A stretch of 14,304 nt of DNA, taken from contig CAMLNG010000036.1 of NCBI GenBank assembly GCA_946481195.1, forward strand, positions 1-14,304, written 5' to 3'. The stretch comes from an uncultured Chromatiaceae bacterium. Lineage in GTDB: Bacteria > Pseudomonadota > Gammaproteobacteria > Enterobacterales > Alteromonadaceae. A program made the translations under genes and the position numbers. Positions 1 to 9,962 of the stretch are shown here, piece by piece. The notes under the pieces are model-generated. The model was not told where the DNA came from. It saw only the letters and a program-made list of their open reading frames with translations, and did not search any database. Within the stretch, counting starts at the first letter, position 1, and each line of letters opens with the position of its first letter.

Positions 1-554
1 ATGATTTTCCAGCTCATGCCACTGAAAAAAATCACAAAGACACCAGCGACACAAACCAGAATAGAAGTGCCGAGGTCGGGTTGTTTGGCGATGAGTAAAG
101 TCGGCACCAGACAAATCACAAAGCCGGTTAAAATATCGCGGATACGCGGCGGAATGGGTTGGTTACCCATGTACCAGGCGACGGCCATCGGCACCGCCAG
201 TTTCATGACCTCTGACGGCTGAAATTTGGTAAAACCCAGGTCCAGCCAACGGGTTGAACCTTTCGCGGTATAACCGAACAGTTCAACCAGTACCAGCATT
301 ACTACGCCAAAGCCGTACAAAGGCACTGACCAATGCTGGTAAGTTTTCGGATTGACCTGGGCGAGGGCAAACATCACGATGAGGGCAAAACCAAGCCGCG
401 CTGTCTGCTGCTCCAGTTTGATTAAATCCTGGCCGTCGGCACTATACAAAGTCACCAACCCAAGAATAGTGGCGATCAGCAGACCAAGCAGTAGCGGCAG
501 GTCGATATGCCAGCGCTGCAGGCGGTCATTGGTGTTCTCAATAAAACTGTTCAT
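1..554 (-). CDS. mrdB (rodA): RodA, SEDS peptidoglycan glycosyltransferase (N-terminal half, cut by window edge)
   Basis: Inner-membrane SEDS-family glycosyltransferase of the elongasome, which polymerises lipid II together with PBP2. The ATG at 554-552 opens a frame of 184 codons that runs off the left edge; the E. coli protein is about 370 residues, so roughly half is present. Visible are a soluble N-terminus (MNSFIENTNDRLQRWHIDLP), several hydrophobic segments, and the SEDS signatures KGSTRWLDLGFTKFQPSE and AKQPDLGTSILV. The catalytic aspartate region lies outside the window. The start overlaps the mrdA stop as ATGA, and a good Shine-Dalgarno GGAGG (565-561) lies six bases upstream inside mrdA, so the two are probably translationally coupled. 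Family assignment is secure. Confidence 0.96.
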   Translation of the reverse strand, partial: MNSFIENTNDRLQRWHIDLPLLLGLLIATILGLVTLYSADGQDLIKLEQQTARLGFALIVMFALAQVNPKTYQHWSVPLYGFGVVMLVLVELFGYTAKGSTRWLDLGFTKFQPSEVMKLAVPMAVAWYMGNQPIPPRIRDILTGFVICLVPTLLIAKQPDLGTSILVCVAGVFVIFFSGMSWKI

Positions 555-2785
555 CTGCGGCCTCCGCTGGTCGCGCCCGTCGGTTGATTGCCACTTTGCT
601 GCTGATTTTGTTGCTGGCCTTCTTGCTGCTGACCTTCATCGTCCAGCTGAGGAGCCGGCAGATCTTCAGGCTCCGGCGTTTCAATGACAGGCGCAGCGTT
701 TTGCGGCTGACCGCGGGCTGGTACATTGTCAGTATTATTTTCAGTACTGACTGGGGCTGGGGTTTCAGCGCCGGCTTTATGCTGATTGGCTTTTTCTGCA
801 GCCAGCGCCTTCGCTGCTTTTTCCCGCGCGGCTTCTTCGGCATAACGTTGTTCGCGCGCAATCATGGCTGCAGCACGCTCGGCCTGAATTTTTTGGACTG
901 TTGCGCGATCAGGCAAAACCGGATTGTTGTATTGGTCAGAGAAATAATAATCCATCAGCTGGCGGGCAACAGGCGCGGCATTGGTACCACCACCACCACT
1001 GGCAACGTTTTCGACAATAACAGAGATGACAATTTCAGGTTTGTCATGCGGCGCATAACCAACAAACAGCGCGTTATCACGATGCCGCTCATTGATGTTA
1101 CTGGCTTTGTATTTCACGCCGGCCGCGATATTAATTACCTGTGCAGTGCCGGTTTTACCGCCCGCGGTGTAAGTCGCACCAATAAATGCACCGTGTGCAG
1201 TGCCACCTTCCAGTACAGTACGATACATGGCCTCGCGCGCGATGGCCCAATTTTGCGGATTAACCACTTCGATAACCTGTTCCAGCGGCTTTAACAGCGA
1301 GGTCTGCTGACTGCTGTTGCGAAAACTTTCGCCGAGGCGTGGTGTGATACGGGCGCCATCATTAATCAGTGTTGAAGTGGTCAGGGCGATTTGCAGCGGT
1401 GTCGACTGCCAGTAACCCTGGCCGATGCCGATGTTAATGGTATCTCCCGGTCCCCAGTTTTGTTTACGGCGGACTTTTTTCCATTCGCGGCTTGGCATCA
1501 AACCCGAGGTTTCTTCACCGATATCAATGCCAGATAAATGCCCGTAACCGGCTTTTTGCATAAAGTCAGAGATCCGGTCGACGCCCATTTTGTAGGCAAG
1601 GTCGTAGAAATAGGTGTCACAGCTTTTGGTGATGCCGGTGTAGACGTCAACATAACCGTGTCCCCATTTTATATGGTCACGCCAGGGCCGGCTGACCCGG
1701 GGGAGGCGGTAAAACCCAGGATCTGGCACCCGGGTTGACTCAGTGACGATGCCGGCTTCAAGGCCGGCGACAGCCATCAGCGGTTTTACAGTCGACGCCG
1801 GTGGATAAACGCCTTGTGTCATCCGGTTCACCAAAGGCCGGTCCGGTGAATTCAGCAACATTCGGTAGTTTTTGCCACTGATACCATGCACAAACAAATT
1901 CGGGTCGTAGGAGGGATTAGAGTAAAACGCCAGAATACCGCCTGTGCGTGGGTCCAGTGCCACAATGGCGCCGCGATTTTCGCCCAAAGCTTCCTGCGCT
2001 TTTAATTGCAGGCCTAAATCCAGCGTCAGATACAAATCATCACCGGAAATCGCCGGTTGTTCGCGCAGCGTGCGGATCACCCGGCCGCGGTTATTCACCT
2101 CGACTTCCTGAAAACCGACGGTACCATGCAGCTGGGTTTCATAAAATTTTTCGATACCGATTTTGCCGATATCGCGGGTGGCGGCGTAATTCGCGCTCTG
2201 GCCGCTTTCATCAATCTGTTTAAATTCTTTGTCGTTAATTTTGCCGATGTAGCCAAGGCCATGCGTCAGCAAGTCGCCGTATGGATAATGCCGGGTTAAG
2301 CGGGCTTCTAAAGTCACGCCTTTGAGTTTGTGCAGGTGCACGGCCAGGCGCGCCACTTCCTGCTCGGTCAAAAGCTCTTTTAACGCGATACTTTTAAACC
2401 GACGCTGGGCTTTGACTTCTTTGAAAAAATCGGTTTTCTGTTCTGGTGTGATCTCGATAATAGCGGCGATTTGTTCAACAGTCGCCGCGAGGTCCGGTAC
2501 TTGTTCCGGCACCAGTTCGACCGAGTGCACCGGCGCATTTTCTGCCAGTAAAGTGCCGCGCCGGTCGAAAATCATGCCGCGATTAGGCGATAAAGGCACC
2601 AGCTTGATACGGTTACCGTCGGCGCGGGTTGAGTATTCTTCGTAGCGCAGCACCTGCAGGTTATACAGATTGGCGATCAGAATGCCAAAGCACAGCAAAA
2701 TAAAACCAAAAGCGATGACAGCGCGGCGATTAAACAGCAGCGTCTCAAAAGCAACATCGGCAATGGCAATACGGCGTTTTTGCAT
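551..2785 (-). CDS. mrdA: Penicillin-binding protein 2, elongasome transpeptidase, with long C-terminal tail
   Basis: Class B PBP that crosslinks peptidoglycan during cell elongation, working with RodA. A short cytoplasmic N-terminus is followed by one membrane anchor (about residues 21-42), the PBP dimerisation/pedestal domain (about 60-250) and a periplasmic transpeptidase domain. All three active-site motifs are present: S331-T-V-K334, S388-C-D390 and K544-T-G546. The catalytic fold appears to end near residue 625. The remaining 120 or so residues form an Ala/Glu/Lys-rich, helix-prone stretch (about 628-672), then a Pro-rich linker, then a Gln-rich end with QQQ repeats. At 744 residues it is about 110 longer than E. 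coli PBP2 (633). The ATG lies 3 bp after the rlmH stop, with only a weak Shine-Dalgarno, which suggests coupled translation. Confidence 0.97.
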   Translation of the reverse strand: MQKRRIAIADVAFETLLFNRRAVIAFGFILLCFGILIANLYNLQVLRYEEYSTRADGNRIKLVPLSPNRGMIFDRRGTLLAENAPVHSVELVPEQVPDLAATVEQIAAIIEITPEQKTDFFKEVKAQRRFKSIALKELLTEQEVARLAVHLHKLKGVTLEARLTRHYPYGDLLTHGLGYIGKINDKEFKQIDESGQSANYAATRDIGKIGIEKFYETQLHGTVGFQEVEVNNRGRVIRTLREQPAISGDDLYLTLDLGLQLKAQEALGENRGAIVALDPRTGGILAFYSNPSYDPNLFVHGISGKNYRMLLNSPDRPLVNRMTQGVYPPASTVKPLMAVAGLEAGIVTESTRVPDPGFYRLPRVSRPWRDHIKWGHGYVDVYTGITKSCDTYFYDLAYKMGVDRISDFMQKAGYGHLSGIDIGEETSGLMPSREWKKVRRKQNWGPGDTINIGIGQGYWQSTPLQIALTTSTLINDGARITPRLGESFRNSSQQTSLLKPLEQVIEVVNPQNWAIAREAMYRTVLEGGTAHGAFIGATYTAGGKTGTAQVINIAAGVKYKASNINERHRDNALFVGYAPHDKPEIVISVIVENVASGGGGTNAAPVARQLMDYYFSDQYNNPVLPDRATVQKIQAERAAAMIAREQRYAEEAAREKAAKALAAEKANQHKAGAETPAPVSTENNTDNVPARGQPQNAAPVIETPEPEDLPAPQLDDEGQQQEGQQQNQQQSGNQPTGATSGGRR

Positions 2786-2788
2786 CCG

Positions 2789-3259
2789 TTACTCGCGATG
2801 ATAAGGATGGTTGGTGCTGATACTCCAGGCGCGGTACAGGCTTTCCGCCAGTACCACCCGGACCAACGGATGCGGCAAGGTCAGCGCTGACAAGGACCAC
2901 TTGCCTTCGCTGGCGGCGATGCAGGCTGGCGCCAGGCCTTCAGGCCCGCCCACTAACAAACAGACGTCGCGGCCATCGTGCTGCCACTGCACCAGTTTCT
3001 GTGACAGTTGCGGACTGGACCAGTTGCCGCCTTCGACCTCGAGCGTGATGATGCGGGCGCCTTTGGGCACAGCAGCCAGCATTTTTTCGCCTTCGATATC
3101 GAGAATACGTTTGATGTCGGCATTTTTGCCACGTTTGCCAGCCGGAATTTCGACCAGCTCAAACGGCATATCACGCGGAAACCGCCGGGCATATTCTTCA
3201 AAGCCGGTCGTGACCCAACCAGGCATTTTGGTCCCCACAGCAATCAGGATGAGTTTCAT
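2789..3259 (-). CDS. rlmH: 23S rRNA (pseudouridine-1915-N3) methyltransferase RlmH
   Basis: SPOUT-class methyltransferase that methylates pseudouridine 1915 in helix 69 of 23S rRNA using S-adenosylmethionine. The 156 residues match the usual family length of about 155. The knotted SAM-binding part is clear: [12 protein letters not shown], then [13 protein letters not shown], and the C-terminal signature [15 protein letters not shown] that contributes the active site. The N-terminus [13 protein letters not shown] is also typical and supports the ATG start. It sits between rsfS (3-bp gap upstream) and mrdA (3-bp gap downstream), the same order as in E. coli. Confidence 0.98.
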   Translation of the reverse strand: MKLILIAVGTKMPGWVTTGFEEYARRFPRDMPFELVEIPAGKRGKNADIKRILDIEGEKMLAAVPKGARIITLEVEGGNWSSPQLSQKLVQWQHDGRDVCLLVGGPEGLAPACIAASEGKWSLSALTLPHPLVRVVLAESLYRAWSISTNHPYHRE

Positions 3260-3262
3260 GGT

Positions 3263-3583
3263 TCAGGCCGCCCAGAGCTTTTCCAGCTGATAAAACTGCC
3301 GGCTTTCTTCCTGCATCACATGCACGACCACGTCACCTAAGTCGATCAGCACCCATTCTGCAGAACGGTCGCCTTCGGTACCGACAATATGTAAGCCGGC
3401 TTTGCGGGCTTCGCTGATGAGATAACCAGCCACAGCGCGGGTATGGCGGTTGGACGTGCCGGAGCAAATCACCATAAATTCGGTTTCAGAAGATTTGCCT
3501 TTGACATCTAACTGGATGATATCGCGGCCTTTCATGTCGTCGAGTTTATCGACGACAAAAGCGGCTAATTGTTCGCTGTGCAC
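3263..3583 (-). CDS. rsfS: Ribosome silencing factor RsfS (YbeB/Iojap family)
   Basis: Binds ribosomal protein uL14 on the 50S subunit and blocks subunit joining, lowering translation under starvation. The 106 residues match the E. coli length (105). Family motifs are clear: DDMKGRDIIQLDVKGKSS, CSGTSNRHTRAVAGYL, EGDRSAEWVLIDLGDVVVHV and the C-terminal RQFYQLEKLWAA. The start codon is GTG at 3583-3581, supported by a Shine-Dalgarno GAAGGA about eight bases upstream and by the N-terminal length. A 95-bp gap separates it from nadD, and it is followed by rlmH after 3 bp. The gap carries a candidate promoter, so rsfS-rlmH-mrdA-rodA may also be transcribed independently of the upstream genes. Confidence 0.97.
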   Translation of the reverse strand: MHSEQLAAFVVDKLDDMKGRDIIQLDVKGKSSETEFMVICSGTSNRHTRAVAGYLISEARKAGLHIVGTEGDRSAEWVLIDLGDVVVHVMQEESRQFYQLEKLWAA

Positions 3584-3612
3584 TGAGCGGGTCCTTCAAT
3601 CTTTAACGCTGC

Positions 3613-3641
3613 ATGTTAACAGTTTCTGTTGCCCAAGCCAA
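3613..3641 (-). promoter_or_regulatory. Candidate internal promoter for rsfS-rlmH-mrdA-rodA
   Basis: On the minus strand, TTGGCT (3641-3636) is followed after 17 bases by TAACAT (3618-3613). A TGT immediately before the hexamer gives an extended -10 element. The predicted start would leave a leader of roughly 22 bases before the GTG of rsfS. It lies in the only gap longer than a few bases within the operon. The -10 matches consensus at four of six positions. It was judged by eye only. Confidence 0.42.
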
Positions 3642-3678
3642 AGCCGGAAAAGCCCTGTTCTGGCGAATTAGCGCACTT

Positions 3679-4311
3679 TCAGCGCTGATACAGACCATGC
3701 TGCCGGATGTAGGCCTGAACCGCAGCGATTTGCAAAGTCGCAGCGGCTTCTCCGCTGCGAATTGCGGTCGCGGAAACGTCGATTGGCGGATTCTGCAGCA
3801 GCAGGATCTGACCTGCGTTGTGCTGACGTAAAGTATCTGCTGCAGCACAGCCAAATTGCTGCAGCAGCCTCGGTGCATCGCCGGAGGCTGCGCTGTAGCC
3901 CGGCCTTTGTAACACCAGCAGATGACAAAGCGTGAGAATATCGGGCCAGCGATGCCAGCGGGTGAAATAACATAACGAGTCCATGCCAATGACAAAACAC
4001 AAAATATCCGCCGGATACTGCTGTTTTAATTCAGTCAGGGTATCAACGGTGTAGGACGGCGTGTCGCGCTGGAGTTCAAGCAGGTTCAGCTGCAGCTGCG
4101 GATAAGACGCTATCGCCAGGCGAACCATTTCCGCCCGATGCGTGCTGCTGCTTGGCGAATCGCGGTGTGGCGGCAAATGACAAGGTAACAGGTCGAGGCT
4201 GTCGAGCTGACAGGCTTGCTGCACATAAAGTGCAGATTGCAAATGCCCCTGATGGATAGGGTCAAAAGTGCCGCCGTAAAAGCCGCGCAGTTTGGGCGAA
4301 GCCGGAGCCAT
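3679..4311 (-). CDS. nadD: Nicotinate-nucleotide adenylyltransferase NadD
   Basis: Converts nicotinate mononucleotide plus ATP into deamido-NAD in de novo NAD synthesis. The 210-residue protein has the nucleotidyltransferase signature GGTFDPIHQGH at residues 13-23, the central GMDSLCYFTRWHRW (109-122), LLVLQRPGY (131-139) and the C-terminal ATP-binding SATAIRSG (180-187), followed by the typical ending YIRQHGLY. The ATG at 4311 lies 3 bp past the holA stop, with GGGGA seven bases upstream inside the holA end. Length and motifs are complete. Downstream, the E. coli neighbour cobC/phpB is absent and a 95-bp gap leads to rsfS. Confidence 0.97.
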   Translation of the reverse strand: MAPASPKLRGFYGGTFDPIHQGHLQSALYVQQACQLDSLDLLPCHLPPHRDSPSSSTHRAEMVRLAIASYPQLQLNLLELQRDTPSYTVDTLTELKQQYPADILCFVIGMDSLCYFTRWHRWPDILTLCHLLVLQRPGYSAASGDAPRLLQQFGCAAADTLRQHNAGQILLLQNPPIDVSATAIRSGEAAATLQIAAVQAYIRQHGLYQR

Positions 4312-4314
4312 CAG

Positions 4315-5355
4315 TTAATCCCCGGCGACCAGCTGTTGCAGTGCAAACACTTTGGGCACAGGTTTGATAAACAATGTCACCAGATGCGCCAGCGCAGTTT
4401 CCGGGTGACTTAACTGACCGGATTTAAAACTGCGGTCAAACACCTGCAATTCCTGCAGCAAAAAATGTAACCAGTTCGGTGATAACCGCAGCAGCGCCTG
4501 TTGATACAGCGGCTGGCGTTTTGGCCAGATGCCGTGTTTTTTATATTGCTCGTCGCCAACCTGTCCGGCTTGTTGCAGCGCCAGTAAAGTCGTGGCTTCC
4601 TTTTGCAGTTGCCAGGCGATGATCACAGGCTCAGTGTCCTGTTGTAACAGCCGGTCGAGCCGGTGCAGCGCTTCTTCGCCCTGACCGGCCAATAAAGCAT
4701 CCACCAGCTGAAACACGGTAAAATGCGACTGGTCGGCGAGGTACTGCTGTAAAAAAGCGCCATCGAGCCATTGCCCGGGCGCGGTCAGCGCCAGTTTTTC
4801 CAATTCTTGCCGCGCTGCTAATAAGTTGCCGGCAGCGTGATGCTGTAACAGTTGCAGCGCGTCTGTCTGTAACTTGAGGCCGAGCAGCTGCGCGCGCTCT
4901 TTCAGCCAGCGCATAAACTGATTGTCATCCAGCGGATAAAACTGCACCTGCACACCTTGCTCAGACAAGGTTTTAAACCAGCTGGTTTTACTGAATTCAC
5001 CGCTGTTGCGCGCGGCGTGCAACACCAAACAGACATCAGGGTGCAGCATGGACGGGATTTTTTTCAGCTGTTCTTGTTGGGCCGGGGTGATTTTGCTGGT
5101 GCCCAAATCGAGTTCAATCAGCTTACGGTCGGAAAATAATGACAGGCTGTTAAATTCACCAAACAGGCTATCCCAGTCAAGCTGGGCTTCAAGCAAATAA
5201 CTTTGCCGCTCGGTAAAACCCTGTGCACGCGCAGCGGCGCGGATCTCATCGAGGCTTTCCAGTTTTTGTAATGGCTCTTCGCCAAACACCAGATAAACCG
5301 GCGCCAGCTGTTTTTTTAAGCTGGCAGCCAGTTGATTGGCATAGAGTTTCAGCAT
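4315..5355 (-). CDS. holA: DNA polymerase III, delta subunit
   Basis: Delta subunit of the clamp-loader complex, which opens the beta sliding clamp to place it on primed DNA; cytoplasmic. At 346 residues it is close to the E. coli length (343). Features shared with the family include the N-terminal MLKLYANQLAASLKKQLAPVYLVFGEEPL, the clamp-contact neighbourhood SLSLFSDRKLIEL, a middle region with LQHHAAGNLLAARQELEKLAL, and HFTVFQLVDALLAGQGEEAL leading to the C-terminal helical collar domain. Delta does not hydrolyse ATP, and no Walker A motif is seen. It lies 3 bp after lptE and 3 bp before nadD, the conserved order. Confidence 0.95.
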   Translation of the reverse strand: MLKLYANQLAASLKKQLAPVYLVFGEEPLQKLESLDEIRAAARAQGFTERQSYLLEAQLDWDSLFGEFNSLSLFSDRKLIELDLGTSKITPAQQEQLKKIPSMLHPDVCLVLHAARNSGEFSKTSWFKTLSEQGVQVQFYPLDDNQFMRWLKERAQLLGLKLQTDALQLLQHHAAGNLLAARQELEKLALTAPGQWLDGAFLQQYLADQSHFTVFQLVDALLAGQGEEALHRLDRLLQQDTEPVIIAWQLQKEATTLLALQQAGQVGDEQYKKHGIWPKRQPLYQQALLRLSPNWLHFLLQELQVFDRSFKSGQLSHPETALAHLVTLFIKPVPKVFALQQLVAGD

Positions 5356-5358
5356 GGC

Positions 5359-5843
5359 TTACAGCCGGCCGAACTGACGGATAATGCGGGCGACCGCCTG
5401 CTGACGCAGTTCGGTCAACATCAGATCCAGCTCTTTGGATTTGGCCAGTGCGCGCGACGGGTCGTCCTGATAATCGCGGTACAGCTCAATCTGGTAAGGA
5501 CGGGGTTCTTGCCCTGGCAACACCAACTGATAATTCACCTTATAAATCAGTTCGTATTCTGCCACCTGACCGTTAGGGAACAACGACAGGGTGCGGCGCT
5601 GCAGGCTGTCTGAATCCAGCACAAAAATGGCGGATTGGGCGTCTGAGCTGTCGAGCAGCCTGACCTGATTCCGCTCGAGCTGCGCACCCAGTTGCTGCAA
5701 CAGCTCTGAGTGTTTGTCCCCTTGCAGGTACACCGCCGGATATTTTTCCAGCGGCAACGAGCCCCGCAGCTGGAAGCCGCAACCGCTGAGCAGTAGGCTC
5801 AGCAGCAGCGGTAACAGCAGGGCAGGCAGGCGCAAGGCGCGCA

Positions 5844-5844
<1 letters not shown>
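5359..5844 (-). CDS. lptE: LPS-assembly lipoprotein LptE
   Basis: Outer-membrane lipoprotein that plugs the LptD barrel and helps insert lipopolysaccharide into the outer leaflet. The first 21 residues form a lipoprotein signal peptide (basic start, a run of leucines, lipobox LLSG) ending at the lipidated Cys22, followed by GFQLRGSLPL, the typical LptE beginning. The 161-residue length and a C-terminal helix (ELRQQAVARIIRQFGRL) also fit. The ATG shares one base with the leuS stop (TGATG), so translation is probably coupled. LptE is poorly conserved in the middle; assignment rests on the N-terminus, the length and the leuS-lptE-holA order. Confidence 0.94.
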
Positions 5845-8498
<2,654 letters not shown>

Positions 8499-8552
8499 TC
8501 ACGAGGGATATTGGCAAAAAAATAAAAGCAATTTGCCGTTAGGATAACGCAT
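8499..8552 (-). other. Possible 17-codon leader ORF upstream of leuS
   Basis: An ATG at 8552-8550 opens a short frame, MRYPNGKLLLFFCQYPS, ending in TGA 24 bases before the leuS start. Codons 8-10 are TTG CTT TTA, three leucines in a row. An AGG lies five bases before the ATG, inside the 3' arm of the hairpin. No terminator fits between this frame and leuS, so classical attenuation is not supported, and the frame may be a chance reading of AT-rich promoter DNA. Confidence 0.18.
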
Positions 8553-8588
8553 TCAGGCCTGTGGCAACAACTGCCACGAAGGCCTGAA
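8552..8588. repeat. Long hairpin downstream of the serine hydrolase gene
   Basis: Inverted repeat with a 9-bp outer stem TTCAGGCCT/AGGCCTGAA (8552-8560 with 8580-8588) and a 6-bp inner stem GTGGCA/TGCCAC (8561-8566 with 8572-8577). The loop is ACAAC and there is a 2-base bulge on one side. On the minus strand no U-tract follows directly; a T-rich run starts only about 25 bases later. It may terminate transcription of the hydrolase gene, block RNA decay, or shape the leuS leader. Confidence 0.6.
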
Positions 8589-8625
8589 ACAGGATGTGCA
8601 CTGTGCTTTTGCCAATCAAATTGGA

Positions 8626-9819
8626 TTATTTGGCTACCGGCAATGCACTGAGTACTTTTTCAACCAACTGATTCAGTTCAGTGCCGTTGCTAATCCAGCG
8701 CGTGACTATTAATAAGTCATGTTCTTTGTCCAGATAAATCACATTGCGGCCAGCCCCTTCAAAGGTGATGGCAGAAGCGGGCGCTGCGGGCAGGGCTTTT
8801 TGGTCAGTATTTAAAAACCAGTTGGCAAAGCCGTATTGCGGATTCGCCGGACCACCGCTGCGTGCCTGCTGAATAAATTCCGCGCTTACCAGCTGCTGAC
8901 CATTCCAGTTGCCATCGCGTAAAAACAGATAGCCAAAACGAGCCAGGTCCCAGGCATTGATGAACATGCCGCCGCCCCAGTGGCCGCCACCGGACACCGA
9001 CTGAATTTTCTGACCATCGAGTTCAATCCAGCTGTTGTCATAACCATGCCAGCGCCAGGTCGACGATGCGCCAATCGGCCGCATGATGTGTTCATTCAGC
9101 ACTTGCGGCAGTGGTTTGCGCCAGACATATAAAGTGGACAGTGCCAGCAGGTTCATCCGCACGTCATTGTATTTATAATAAGTGCCGGGGGTACGCAGTG
9201 GTCGTTGTGGCCAGTCGGCCGGAGTTTTGCCTTCGGGCCGGTCGGCCCAGTCCGGTTTGCCCCACAAAGTGCCTTGCCAGTCGCTGCTTTGACGCAGTAA
9301 ATGTTCCCAGCGGATTTGGCTGTTATGCGTGCCTTGATATAAATCGCTACCTTGAGGCATGTAAGGTGCAACTTTATCGTTAAGGTTTTGGATCAGGCCG
9401 TGCTGCCAGGCAAGGCCGGTCACAGTGGTTAAAAAAGTTTTGCTGATGCTGTGGGTCATATCGACTTTGTCGACATCGCCCCAGCGCGCGATGACTTTGC
9501 CCTGATACACAATCAGGCCATTGGCGCTGGCCCTTACACTCATTGGGCCGATGATTTGGTCATAAGGCTCTTTCGCGCCAAAAGTTGTGGCCTGCACAAT
9601 CGCCTGATCTTTGGGCGCTTTATTCTCGCTGGCAGCGGCATAATCCACCGCCTGCCGTAATAAAGTCGCATTCACCTGCAGGCTTTGTGGTTTAGCTTCA
9701 GCCCATTGGCCGGCAGGCGGAAAATATGGTGTGGCAGCTAACGGCAAGCTTGCACTAAGCAGTAACAAGATGATTGGACTAAAGCTGTGTTTCAGCGGGT
9801 TTTTCAGGTGATGCTGCAT
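8626..9819 (-). CDS. Exported serine hydrolase of the beta-lactamase/PBP fold
   Basis: Predicted periplasmic serine hydrolase (beta-lactamase-related family, class C type); substrate unknown. Residues 1-29 form a signal peptide likely cut after LPLAA. The nucleophile motif is S124-I-S-K127 within MTHSISKTF. A tyrosine motif lies in YKYNDVRMN (215-223). Further conserved blocks are PIGASSTWRWHGYDN (248-262) and GGGHWGGGMF (277-286). The region matching the KTG-type strand reads EGAGRN (354-359) rather than KTG, which makes a true beta-lactamase less likely than an esterase or peptidase-like enzyme. A Shine-Dalgarno AGGAG (9832-9828) sits eight bases before the ATG. An intrinsic terminator separates it from the receptor gene upstream, so it probably has its own promoter. 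Family is clear; function is not. Confidence 0.85.
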   Translation of the reverse strand: MQHHLKNPLKHSFSPIILLLLSASLPLAATPYFPPAGQWAEAKPQSLQVNATLLRQAVDYAAASENKAPKDQAIVQATTFGAKEPYDQIIGPMSVRASANGLIVYQGKVIARWGDVDKVDMTHSISKTFLTTVTGLAWQHGLIQNLNDKVAPYMPQGSDLYQGTHNSQIRWEHLLRQSSDWQGTLWGKPDWADRPEGKTPADWPQRPLRTPGTYYKYNDVRMNLLALSTLYVWRKPLPQVLNEHIMRPIGASSTWRWHGYDNSWIELDGQKIQSVSGGGHWGGGMFINAWDLARFGYLFLRDGNWNGQQLVSAEFIQQARSGGPANPQYGFANWFLNTDQKALPAAPASAITFEGAGRNVIYLDKEHDLLIVTRWISNGTELNQLVEKVLSALPVAK

Positions 9820-9908
9820 GTGCCAGGCTCCTGCAAAAAATCAGCAGCATGTCGGTGTTGACCGGAGCGGGCAACCCGGCTGCGACCAATGCTGGAATTT
9901 GACAGGCG
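9820..9908 (-). promoter_or_regulatory. Upstream region of serine hydrolase
   Basis: These 89 bases between the receptor terminator and the hydrolase ATG must hold the hydrolase promoter unless readthrough supplies it. The Shine-Dalgarno AGGAG at 9832-9828 is clear. No -35/-10 pair close to consensus was found by eye; TTGCCC with a 17-base spacer and CATGCT is the best and is poor. Confidence 0.3.
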
Positions 9909-9936
9909 AAAAAAAGGAGAGGCAAGCCTCTCCTTT
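9909..9936 (-). terminator. Intrinsic terminator of the TonB-dependent receptor gene
   Basis: On the minus strand a perfect 10-bp stem, AAAGGAGAGG/CCTCTCCTTT (9936-9927 with 9922-9913), closes a CTTG loop and runs into seven consecutive T residues (9915-9909). It begins 26 bases after the receptor stop codon. This is a textbook rho-independent terminator and implies that the receptor and hydrolase are not one simple operon. Confidence 0.92.
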
Positions 9937-9962
9937 GATTCAGGACTGAATTATATCAGGGT

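Noticed and set aside
594..650. Tandem repeat in DNA encoding the Gln-rich PBP2 end
   Set aside because: The imperfect repeat is explained by CAG/CAA codons for QQQ blocks; not a separate element.
584..1294. 236-codon open frame on the plus strand
   Set aside because: Lies wholly antisense to mrdA, has no family resemblance, and is a shadow of the Gln/Ala-rich coding strand.
3008..3340. 110-codon open frame on the plus strand
   Set aside because: Antisense to rlmH and rsfS, both certain genes; no ribosome site and no recognisable domain.
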